Source: Zygnema cylindricum
Taxonomy: Eukaryota > Streptophyta > Zygnematophyceae > Zygnematales > Zygnemataceae
Reading direction: 5' to 3'
DNA length: 64,000 nucleotides
Assembly: GCA_037447655.1 (NCBI GenBank)
Contig: JBBHKE010002008.1
Coordinates: 83,194 to 147,193 of the forward strand
The notes under the pieces are model-generated. The model did no database searches. It saw only the letters and a program-made list of their open reading frames with translations, and was not told where the DNA came from. Of this stretch, positions 1-9,737 are shown in pieces (the stretch's first letter is position 1; each line of letters opens with the position of its first letter). Both the position numbers and the translations under genes were made by a program.

Positions 1-776
1 GAAAGATGTGGGAACAGATTACGAATTTTTTGTTTCATACTATTGCACCCCAAGCTAACTGTTCACCACAGTAACCGTCAGAAACAATAAGGTGTTGGTG
101 TCAACGTCCAACTCCAGGTGGTTATCATCACCTACATCTGTCTGAAGTCGTTTTCGATGGTCGTTAGGATAGTTTGTTGGTTGAAACTATATTGTGTCTA
201 TCACGAGTGTCAAAGGTTTATAGTGGTTTCAAATGTTATTATGTCATAGTATACGTCAAACGGTTAAGGGTTTTAACGTCGGATTAGCTTGTTCGTATGG
301 TATTCTATGTTGTGAACCTTCAGAGGGTTTTTGATAGGGAATCTCATTAGTTAGTTTTCAATATATACTCTTTGTGAGTATAAAGTTAGGACTTAGCCAA
401 ATTTGTAATAATCTAGTATTGAGATCTAACTCTCTAAGGGATAGTTTTTGGGAGACTTCCAAGTGTTGTATCTTATGGTATGCTTGTTCGATTAGGCTGC
501 AATTTTGGGAATTGGCAAACTGCATATGATACTGTATTATTGTAAACTTTGGTGATATTTGGAAACTGTGAGCACTATCTGTGTTATATCAAAGTTGGTT
601 GTTTGATAGGATTGCTGGTAGCTTTTGCTGAAGTCTGTCTACATCCACTACTATTGGTGGACCTCAACCTGCAACTGTGGTTGTGGAATAACAAAGACTG
701 CCAATGACACCACTTGTCAATCGAACCCCACGTTATCATACTTTGTTTTTTAAGCATTAGACAAGGGTGTAGAAAG
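1..776. repeat. Perfect mirror repeat, two 345-base arms around an 86-base centre
   Basis: Base i equals base 777-i on the same strand for every position 1-345 against 432-776; I checked all 345 pairs by eye and found no mismatch. This is a reversal without complementing, so it is neither a hairpin nor an inverted repeat. The centre (346-431) is not mirrored; it holds a small ordinary hairpin, tatactc/gagtata, at about 364-382. The left arm reaches base 1, so the repeat may extend outside the window. The arms are not purine- or pyrimidine-biased, so the classical triplex (H-DNA) explanation for mirror repeats does not fit. No gene is seen here. Confidence 0.97.
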
Positions 777-890
777 TACTTCCTTTAATGATATAGCCAA
801 GAAAGTGTGATCCACCCCCCGCCGGAGTTTCGCCAGCTTTAATAATATATTATTGTAATCCTCTTCCCACCGCTTCGAAATGGGGAATTG

Positions 891-1543
891 CTATTTTTCT
901 TCCTCTATATCTGTGGAACTGCCAAACAGTGCAGTCGGAGATGATGTAGTATACACCGGGTAACATCCAGACACCGAGACATTTGTTTTCCCTTGATTCC
1001 ATAAATCCAAAGGAACCACCACTTTGGTTCCTTCGGGATTTCCGTGGTCCCGAACGGTACATTGTTCTTTCCACATGCTTAAACTCATATTTTGCCAGGT
1101 CTAAGTTGCCATCCCTAACAAAATTTCAAATTGAGTCCCTTCAACCACTAAAAAGGGAGTTCAATTTTCACCCTTTAGACTACGTCATTTAAGAATTCGA
1201 TTTCCTTGGCTTTAATGATGCCATGGACAAGTTGGCTACCGATGCTTACCGTGCTCAAGCAGATGTTACTAGGGTAGATTTTTGGCCGGAGTTCTTCAGG
1301 CATTTTGTGTAAGGGGAAAGTGGTAATGAGGTTGAGGAGCACTCCGCTGTCGACCACAATGTTCTTGTATCCTCCGTACCTGTTGAGCTTGAAGTTTCTA
1401 GTCCGGTTCTGTATAAGAGCCACTAAGAAGGCTTTGTAGTCCTTATCCACTATAGGCGTTTTCAGATCTGTAGACAAAAAGACTGAGGTTGGGGGAGTGG
1501 CCTTGTTGACACGGTTCTTCCCAGAGTGGATTTCTTCTCCCAA
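891..1543 (-). pseudogene. Retropepsin-like protease of element H
   Basis: The frame opening at 1543 contains V-V-D-S-G near its middle, the DSG form of the retroviral aspartic protease active site. It is followed by a hydrophobic strand and, after a stop near 1170 and a frame change, by the block F-E-I-L-L-G-M, which matches the I-L-G strand that closes the retropepsin fold. The frame then continues to a stop near 891. Such proteases cut the Gag polyprotein. The active-site residues are intact but the gene is broken by at least one stop plus a frameshift. The family assignment rests on motif order only. Confidence 0.6.
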
Positions 1544-2182
1544 TGCCTAAATGAGGATTTCTTCGGGCAGGTTGTGAGAGGATGCCAGTGTCTTTAGGTG
1601 GGTAAGGGCGTATGGCATGAGGTGGCGGACTAGCATTACAACCGGTTTGGAGGAAGGAAAGGTGGCCTCCGATGAGGATGGTGGTGAATCCGGTTCCTGC
1701 AGATCTTGATCTTATCCTTCCTTCTCGTCATTCTCGGATCCGGAATCTGCGATCGGCGGAGTTTGGGGAGTGTCATTTTCCGGGCGTTCTACCATGTATC
1801 TTTAAAACCAGTCCTGATTGTCCTTTTTCTCCTTTTCCAGCGACTCCTTCTCCCACTGTTATTTCTCGTTCTGCTAGTTTTCGAAACCAGGAGGCAATTA
1901 AGTGTTGAAAGGAAGAGATGGCGGGTTATTGAGTTTGATTCGGAGGCTAATGTCGTTGTTCAACATCAGTGCCTTGGGAGTAAATGACAAAGGACTTGTA
2001 GCTTTCCGGTTGTGGTCCCTTTGACCCGATTTTGCCTGTCGTGTCTTTGCATCGAGGTGGAGTGCGGAGTTGGCGACGACTGTCTCCCACCCCAACATTC
2101 CAAGCCTCGGAAAGGGATGTTCGGGCATATTGGGCATTTGAGGGTTCTTAATCCCAACCCAATAAGTCATCATCATTAGCAC
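1544..2182 (-). pseudogene. Linker between zinc knuckle and protease of element H
   Basis: An open stretch of 94 codons (1898-2182) is rich in Asn, Lys and Arg and has no motif I recognise. The remaining part up to the protease (1544-1897) is open only in short pieces. Position and strand place it between nucleocapsid and protease of the same Gag-like gene. Confidence 0.35.
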
Positions 2183-2576
2183 TCGCTATGCTTTGAAGGT
2201 CAAGCTCCGTGAGCTTTTGTAACATCTCCTGTTTCTGTTTTTGGAGACGTTGTGCTGCCGTGAGTAGAGCAAGCCAGGAAGAAGATCCTAAGCGGAGGGC
2301 AGCCAACTCTGCAGCCATTGCGGTTAGTTGCTGAAACTGTTGGATGATGAATTCCAGTGTCAGGCTCGATAGAGCCATCGGTGTTCCCTCCGCTTCATCC
2401 TCGATAATCGGAACTCGGCGTCCCCAAGGATAGAGGAGTTGAAGTGGGAGAGGGTTAACGGCAATTTCGCCTTCTCCAGTGAATAGGGCGAACTGCATCA
2501 TTTCTTTAGGAACTCTATTCTTTCGGAAACATTCCGCTTCCTTATGCTCAAGGAAGCCGCAAGCCTCGCATTTCGT
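2148..2576 (-). pseudogene. Nucleocapsid of element H with CCHC zinc knuckle
   Basis: Reading the minus strand at 2529-2570 gives a 14-residue C-X2-C-X4-H-X4-C knuckle (C-E-A-C, then H, then C), the nucleic-acid-binding motif of retroelement Gag. It is followed without a stop by about 125 residues that include a Gln/Leu-rich, probably coiled segment (around 2210-2350). A TGA lies four codons before the knuckle, so the link to the capsid part is broken. The knuckle spacing is the standard retroviral one. Confidence 0.7.
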
Positions 2577-2625
2577 TCATTCAAAGGTGTATTTACTGCG
2601 GATTTCATTTGAGATCTAGGCGTCA

Positions 2626-3746
2626 TCAAACTTTGGAAGTTTGATTTGTCTCAGCTGGGATTGCGACATTTTGGCGGTTTCTCCTCGAGGAGTCGGACGG
2701 TAAGTTTCCTTGGTTACTGGCATCTTTTCTTCCCCCTCTTCCCCTTTTAGCCATTCTTGTTACTTTTGGGTCCTTTCTATGTGTTCCTTTTCCCAGTCCT
2801 TTAGCTTCAAGGCTAGCTCCGGTGTAAGTTTCTGTGTGCTGTGCTTCCACCTATGGCTTGTTTGCAGACAATTTAAGCAATTGTAAAGAAAAACTCTTTC
2901 GTCTACTCCCATTGTCGGTTTCTGACCCGTTGTCAGCCACTTGCTTCCTTTTGAGCTTCCGCAAAGCTTGAAATTCAACCTTTTCCTCCTCACTCAAGGA
3001 GGTCTCTCCGGCGTATCCTGCAAAATTTGCGCGGGACTTGCCGGTCACGGCTTTCTCCCTGGCCTCACTGTGGACGAAATGGTCGTAAAACTTCATCACC
3101 ACCAACGAAATTTCCTTGGCTGAAGGATTAATGTCGTGATTTCTCTGTCGGACAATCTAATTATCCAGGGCACTCTGCCCTGTTGGTCCGAATGAATTAC
3201 GGACTGCGATGAAATATTTGGCTGCCATCGCAGGAAGATCAATCGTGGATAGTTTCATCTTCTGACAAAGGCTAGAGAGTCGGTTAAAGAGGGTCTGCGG
3301 AGTCTCGTTCTTCAAGCATCAAAATTCCTTGAATTCCTTGATCGGAGACTTGTTCCTCTCGGTGTAAAAGAGTCTCCATATGTTAAGCAAAATGGTACAA
3401 GGATTCGGATTAGCAACCATAGAGTTGCCTGAATTGCTTGCAGCTGGTTAACATAGGTACTTCCTTGCGCCTGGAGTTTCATGTCTTGTGTAAAGGTAGC
3501 AGTCACAGTTGTCACAGCTGCCGCAGCCAAGTCAGCCTCCGCTTGTAAAACTGCAGCATCAAGGGCTGGATCCGAGATCTTGATGCTAGGAGCCATCAAA
3601 AGAGGTTGACGCTCTTTGTAATCCGCAACCGCCCCTCCAGAAGGGTAGTTGACCATCATGGGGAAGAGTGTTGTTTCGAAGTCATCAGGAATGTCTCCTC
3701 CTCCGTACTTATTGATTTTGGCTAATGTGAAAGATTTCCACAACAA
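2626..3746 (-). pseudogene. Capsid-like part of element H Gag
   Basis: Three overlapping frames carry a coherent protein: an Ala-rich helical stretch (3400-3600), a segment reading like Gag capsid with an F-N-R-L-S-S-L-C motif (around 3260-3300), then a Lys/Glu-rich stretch (2851-3105). At least two frameshifts and two stops separate them. The order capsid, then knuckle, then protease is that of an LTR-element Gag. I cannot assign a family beyond that. Confidence 0.5.
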
Positions 3747-4420
3747 CTCAAAATCCGAAAATGCGATCCTCGAGCTATCTTCGTAAAGATCGAGATATCC
3801 CCCATTTCCTTTTCTTCCTCTACAAGGTTGGTGAAATGGGAAGAGGAAGGCCTGATGGGGTTGACAAACTGAATCGGTGAGATGACTCTCATATCCTCTT
3901 CCTCAGGACCGGAACCGTATCCTTCTCCGGTAGAAGGTGTTGCCCTGAGAGGTGTGGATCCCCCTCCCACAGAGGAAGTACCACCGTCTGAAAATATGGT
4001 TGGAGGAAGGATATTCCCCACTACTCCTCTATATCAAGGAGAGTATTGTTCCTCCCTGATAACTTTCTCCACCGATGGGATGTGGAGGTGAGGTCGATTC
4101 AAAAGAGGTCTTTGGGGAACGGGTGGCGACCAAGACGCAGACAAAGACTACTAGGGCCCGGTTGGATAAGGCGTATGTTTCCGCGTTCGCCTCTTGGAGG
4201 TCTCGGGAGGTGGAGTTCTAAAACTGGTGGAAGGGGAACGCCTATAAGGAGGTGAGTAAGCGGGGACGTCGTGTTTGTAGGGTAGGAGAGGCGGATCCGG
4301 TGACCCACGAACTGCTGCAGGCTCTAGTGTAGGACCCGGGGAGTAAAAAGATGGAGGTGGAGGAGAAGATGGGAGATCCGAAGATACTCTGGAAGATGGT
4401 GAAGGGGATGTTGACGGCCT
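3722..4420 (-). pseudogene. Proline-rich part of element H Gag, left of the solo LTR
   Basis: In the frame entering from 4420 the protein is strongly proline- and serine-rich up to a TAG near 4158. After a frame change it continues as a Gly/Thr/Glu-rich segment (3722-4021). Removing the solo LTR and one copy of its target duplication joins this frame exactly to the frame at 5484-6047, which shows that the two halves were once one reading frame. Confidence 0.55.
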
Positions 4421-5478
4421 TGTAGAAATTAATGTTCCATTTATAGTATTTTCTAGGTCTAAATAGAAATATAGAAAGAAGCCGAGGCAGTCTACCTCTA
4501 ACTTCTTTCTCCAACTCTCAAACTTGTCGCAGTCACTGAGAAATTGGAGAGGGAGCTAGAGCCATGGCTACCTAGGCTATCCACAGGTTTACGGGAATTT
4601 TTTTTTTGTTAAAGGGTTTATTTTATCTAAAAGGTATGTGCCGGCCACAGGATTTGATCCCTGTACCTACCGGCCGGCAGACAGTAGATAGCTGGTAGCC
4701 TTAGCCGTTAAGTCTAGGACTACTGTTACATAGTATATAGTTTGATATTTATTTAAACATGTATACGTAGGATTAATTATTTAACTACAATTTATTACGC
4801 AATACATAGATCCGTTAATGTGTAAAGTACGGATTACGGTACGGACAAGAAATCAATACGGCGCATTTATTTCTTAAATGAAACGAATACCGCGCATGTA
4901 TTTATTACGGCTACGATTAAATCCGAATTTAATCAGACGGCCGGAATTAGCGCCGAGATCGCGGAAGAAGAATTCGGCGGTTTGTGGCCATCGCCACATC
5001 GGATGACACGTGGCGAAATTACATTGGATCGTGGAATCTCCAGAGATTATGGCACCAAATCCGGATAGGACATGTGTCGACATTTAGGCCATGTCGTACA
5101 ATGTCCGTACATAAAGTACACCGGCAGCTCTACTTTTGCATACGGAACTGTATTTTGATTGGTTCCGTACATCAATAGATAGAGTCTATGAGAGAGATAA
5201 GACTTAGAAAAATTAGGAGATAGGACCCTCTCTCCCAGAGAGCTTCTGTACAATAGGTCAACTTTGACCCTCCATAACTTACTGCTCAAGGGAGCAAATT
5301 CAGAGATTCTTTTTGCTATAGACTTAGGGGAGTCTTCCCTTCACAAAGAAGCGGGTGGTCAGAGTTTTAGTCTACCAGGGAGGCAGTTATTTTCGCTGAA
5401 ACACAAAGGGGTTAGATTATCGTAGAGGCTTCTTGGAAGCTATCCACTCTGAGGACTTATGGAGGTCTCAGAGTTTCA
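4421..5478 (+). mobile_element. Solo copia LTR inside element H
   Basis: It starts TGTAGAAATT and ends GAGTTTCA, with the same internal landmarks as the LTRs of elements C and D: the T-arm-like hairpin at 4639-4679, the composite site at 5009-5027 (CGTGG-N9-ATTGG, exact), a second ATTGG at 5157-5161, and the GGTCAA-CT-TTGACC hairpin near 5257. It is 1058 bp long. The flanks are GGCCT (4416-4420) and AGCCT (5479-5483), a 5-bp target duplication with one mismatch. No primer site or gag follows, so the internal part was lost by LTR-LTR recombination. Confidence 0.88.
5009..5027 (-). promoter_or_regulatory. CCAAT-N9-CCACG composite site
   Basis: On the minus strand this reads CCAAT, nine bases, CCACG, the layout of the endoplasmic-reticulum-stress element bound by NF-Y together with a bZIP factor. 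It overlaps a G-box-like ACACGTGGC. The binding factors are inferred from other organisms. Confidence 0.6.
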
Positions 5479-6205
5479 AGCCTTAAGGGAATTTGAATCC
5501 TCTCGTCCGGTCGTAACTCCACGAAAGCCTCCACGGCGGAAGCAACCTCCATCAAGACAAAGGTAGGCTCTTCCCGGGGAAGAGGAGTAGACTCTGGAGG
5601 TAAATCTGCACCCAAACCCTTCATGTTAGGTTCAATGTTCTCCCCCCCTTCCCAATGAAGAGGAGGCACTCGGCTGATTTCCGAGGAAGGAACTTTGGGC
5701 TGAGTGCTTGCAAGAGGAGAAGTCGCCTGAGCTGACGCTTCAGGATGCGGGTCTGTATTTGGCGTAGGAGGATTCTGCTTGCTGAAAATCTTAGTAGATA
5801 TACGCCTAGCTTCCCGAATAAGTATCAATTCGTGTTCCCATAACTTCCGCCTTTCTACCTCTAAGGCTTCCCAATCTACCGTGACAGGTGCGGCCCTTGC
5901 CTTAGCTTTGCCCTGGGATTTTAAAACTTCCACAAGTTCTTTGGCCTTTTCGACTACTTTGGTAAGATCCGCTATCCCCATCCCCAGAATTTCGGGATCA
6001 TTAGGTCTAGTGCGCCACCATCCCTTGGACAAATCCTCTGGTCCCATACCCGAAACCTCTGGATCGGTCGGTTTCGATCGCTAGAGCCATTCAGCAGGGC
6101 GAACATGAGTTGCTGCAGGAGCATGTTCCTCGGTTAAGGCAGACACTTGAGTGGGGGAAGTATCCTCCTTGGGAAGAGGTGCGAATCTCCCCTTGCTGTC
6201 ACGGT
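5479..6205 (-). pseudogene. Acidic and proline-rich part of element H Gag
   Basis: An open frame of 196 codons (5457-6047, the last few in the LTR) begins with a Trp/Arg-rich patch, then a Lys/Glu-rich, probably coiled segment with a helical V-V-E-K-A-K-E-L-V, and ends in a Pro/Thr/Glu-rich tail. Upstream the same protein can be followed to about 6205 across one TAG near 6080. I do not recognise a domain. It runs in frame into the proline-rich segment across the solo LTR. Confidence 0.5.
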
Positions 6206-7546
6206 GTTCAAACCTCTTTCCCCTCGATGGATCTCGTGCTTCCCTTCGATACCACCTTCTCCTCTACGAGGCCACGAAGAGGTACGTCCCCGGAGGGTTT
6301 GTAAGCTGCGGTGTCCTGAGAGGAAGATGGAGGAGGGCGAGAATAGGGAGCTATTTGTGACCAGTCCTGCACCGACTCTGAAGAGCTGCTCTCCGAAAAC
6401 TGCTCAAAATCTCCACCACCCGTCCAACGAGTCTAACCACTCTGACTCGATCTACCCGAGCCACTCGCTGTACTAACTCCTTCTTCACCTTCCGCTCATC
6501 GAGGTCGTGAAGGGCAAGGAGTTCCTTACGACTTGGGCGACGTGGATCCATCAAATCCGCGGGGTCAATCTGGATCTCTACCTGGGGAATTTTGGATTTG
6601 GTGTGAAGCCCGACCTCCGGAAGATGACCCAAACGAGGCTCCCTCTGTGCTTGTTCAAACCTCTTTCCCCTCGATGGATCTCGTGCTTCCCTTCGATACC
6701 ACCTTCTCCTCTACGAGGCCACGAAGAGGTACGTCCCCGGAGGGTTTGTAAGCTGCGGTGTCCTGAGAGGAAGATGGAGGAGGGCGAGAATAGGGAGCTA
6801 TTTGTGACCAGTCCTGCACCGACTCTGAAGAGCTGCTCTCCGAAAACTGCTCAAAATCTCCACCACCCGTCCAACGAGTCTAACCACTCTGACTCGATCT
6901 ACCCGAGCCACTCGCTGTACTAACTCCTTCTTCACCTTCCGCTCATCGAGGTCGTGAAGGGCAAGGAGTTCCTTACGACTTGGGCGACGTGGATCCATCA
7001 AATCCGCGGGGTCAATCTGGATCTCTACCTGGGGAATTTTGGATTTGGTGTGAAGCCCGACCTCCGGAAGATGACCCAAACGAGGCTCCCTCTGTGCTTG
7101 TTCAAACCTCTTTCCCCTCGATGGATCTCGTGCTTCCCTTCGATACCACCTTCTCCTCTACGAGGCCACGAAGAGGTACGTCCCCGGAGGGTTTGTAAGC
7201 TGCGGTGTCCTGAGAGGAAGATGGAGGAGGGCGAGAATAGGGAGCTATTTGTGACCAGTCCTGCACCGACTCTGAAGAGCTGCTCTCCGAAAACTGCTCA
7301 AAATCTCCACCACCCGTCCAACGAGTCTAACCACTCTGACTCGATCTACCCGAGCCACTCGCTGTACGAACTCCTTCTTCACCTTCCGCTCATCGAGGTC
7401 GTGAAGGGCAAGGAGTTCCTTACGACTTGGGCGACGTGGATCCATCAAATCCGCGGGGTCAATCTGGATCTCTACCTGGGGAATTTTGGATTTGGTGTGA
7501 AGCCCGACCTCCGGAAGATGACCCAAACGAGGCTCCCTCTGTGCTT
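6206..7546 (-). repeat. Three tandem 447-bp units within element H coding sequence
   Basis: The unit 6206-6652 is repeated at 6653-7099 and 7100-7546; by eye the third copy differs at a single base (near 7368). The period is 447 = 3 x 149, so repetition preserves frame. On the minus strand each unit encodes a charged Arg/Val/Glu-rich stretch (open for 93 codons to a TAG) and, in another frame, a Ser/Glu-rich stretch. Near-identity means the expansion is recent relative to the decay of the gene, or was homogenised. The array ends a base or two before the duplication flanking element G. Confidence 0.9.
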
Positions 7547-7571
7547 GACACTTTGGCTGGGCCCTAATATA

Positions 7572-8637
7572 TTTAAAAATTGATGGTTCTTTTAATATTT
7601 TCTAGGTCTAAAATATAATGTAGTAAAGAAGCCGAGGCAATCTGTCTCTAAATTCTCTCTTCAACTCCCACACTTGTTGCAGTCACTTAAAGTTGGAGAG
7701 GAAGCTAGAGCCATGGACACCTAGGCTATCCAGAGGTTTACGGGAAATATATTAGTTGATCTACGGATTGGTAGCTTCTTTACTAAAAGGGAAGATGTCA
7801 CATCCAGGATTTGATCCTAGTACATGCAGTCTGATAAAGCCGCCGGTAACCGGTAGACTTATCCATTAAGTCTAGAAGTAGTGTTACATGCTATAGGGTT
7901 TGTTAGTTATTTAAATAATGCCACGTAGGATAATTCATTTAACAGCAACTGTTTACAGATATATAGATTCAGTTTTGTTAAAGTACGAATTACGGTTTGG
8001 ATAAGAAACGAGTACCGCGCATTTGTTTCTTTAAACGAAACAAATATTGCGCAAGTATTTATGACAGCTACGATTAAAATCTGCATTCAATCGGACGGCC
8101 GAGAAGAATGCCGAGATCGCAGAAGAGAATCTCGACGGTTTGTGGTCATCGCCACATCGGATGACACGTGGCACAACTACACTGGATCGCGGCATCTCCG
8201 GGGATTACGGGACCGAATCCGAATATGACATGTGTCGACATTTAGGCCATGTCGTACAATATTCATACAGAAAAAACACCAGCAACTGTACTTTTGTATA
8301 CAACACTGTTATATGATTGTGTTGTATGTCAGAATATAGAGTTTTAGAGAGAGATAGGACTTAGAGAAAACTAGTAGATAGGACCCTCTCTCCAAGAGAG
8401 CTTCTGTACATAAGGTCAACTTTGACCTTCCATAACTTACTGCTCAGGGGAGCAAATTCAGAGATTATTTCTGCTATCGACTCAGGGGAGTCTAAGCTAC
8501 ACAACGGTGTACTCGGTCAGAGTTTTTTTTTGCCAGGGTGCTAGTTATTATTGCCGAAACACAAAGGGGTCAGGGTTATCCTAGAGGCTTCGTGTGAGCT
8601 ACCTTCTATGAGGACCTATGGATGTCTCAGAGTTGCA
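7572..8637 (+). repeat. 5' LTR of element G
   Basis: It aligns throughout with 13062-14126 and ends CAGAGTTGCA just before the primer site. The composite site at 8167-8185 keeps the 9-nt spacing but has ACTGG for ATTGG. The GGTCAA-CT-TTGACC hairpin lies near 8413. Many substitutions against the 3' LTR make G one of the older insertions. Confidence 0.87.
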
Positions 8638-9737
8638 GGTTATGGGCCCACCATCTAGGGTGCCCATATATAATGGAACAGGCTTCCTATACTGGGAAAG
8701 TATGATGACAAGAGCTCTATGTGAGAAACGGTTTTGGGGAATAGTAAGTGGACGGGTGAGGCGTCCATCAAGTCTTACGATACCTCCAGGGTTTACAGGA
8801 GGTAGATTAACTAGAAATGGAGATCCATCTTCAACGGAAGAGACAAAGGAAGGGGAGGTGGTGGACAAAGGAAAGGAGAAGGAGACGGTCACACTAATAG
8901 CAACCGGTTCGGCATTCATGTCACCTATTTTGAGGAAAGTGGAGAATGATATCGATACCTGGGACTATAACAATATGGCGGCTAAGCACTTCATCCTCCG
9001 CCATCTTACTCAAAGGCTTGCATCTCCTCATTTGCAGGTAGAGAGGGCATTTGATCTTTGGGTGGCTCTCATAGAGATGTATCGAAGTGGTACGATTCAG
9101 CAACAACAGTTGGCTGTTCATAAATATTAAGGAGTTTGTATACAAAGGGGGGAAGATGTTGGATTTTTGCAATAAGCTTGCTACACTTTTCATAACACTA
9201 GAAAGTGCTGGAAAAGTATTTGGCGAAGAGGAAAAGGTTAAATGTTTAATAATGAAGTTACCCGATGAGTTCGAGAACATAGTTAACCGTGTGCAAGACT
9301 TAGAGGACTCAAGGTGGATTTGGAATTCAGTGATAGGGATGATTCTCGTTTGGGAGAATACGATTGAGATTCAAAGGGGAGGAAAGAGTGGGCAAGCTTT
9401 GGCTGCTAAGACCGATTGGAGGAACAATGATTCTAAGAAACAGGCTCGAAATTATCGAGGGGAGGGGAAAAAAAATCACACCGAGGAGTTCGGACCAAGG
9501 TCTCCTAAGGGTTTGTGCCATTTTTGTAAAAAACCTGGGCACTATATGGCTGAATGCAGTAAGTTAACCAAGCTGCGATTAAAAGAGGGGCACACCGGTG
9601 GACCCCCGAGAGGAAAGAAAAAGGCCCTTGTGACACAAGTACATGAGGCGGAATCGGAGGACGAGGACGAGGACGATGAACTCCTATTGGATAAAGAGTT
9701 GGAAGCGAAAAACGAGGTCCAAATTCCACGAAAGTAG
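8618..9737 (+). pseudogene. gag of element G
   Basis: The ATG at 8618 is in the LTR and the frame passes through the primer site (V-M-G-P-P). The frame is open to 9130, then shifts to a frame that continues to a TAG at 9735. The second part ends in the zinc knuckle C-H-F-C-K-K-P-G-H-Y-M-A-E-C (about 9518-9559), a Lys-rich patch and an acidic Asp/Glu run. The protein is the copia capsid/nucleocapsid polyprotein. One frameshift near 9115 and the terminal stop break it. Confidence 0.85.
8638..8650 (+). other. Primer-binding site of element G (initiator tRNA-Met half)
   Basis: GGTTATGGGCCCA begins directly after the LTR. It is complementary to the anticodon arm (GGGCCCAUAACC) of eukaryotic initiator tRNA-Met, as in Drosophila copia, rather than to a tRNA 3' end. 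It lies in frame inside gag. Confidence 0.85.

Noticed and set aside
4639-4679. A genuine tRNA gene in the LTRs
   Set aside because: Only a T-arm and an acceptor-like stem are present; no anticodon arm or D-arm of normal size fits between them.
6206-7546. CRISPR-like or satellite array
   Set aside because: Three long contiguous units without spacers, inside Gag-like coding sequence.
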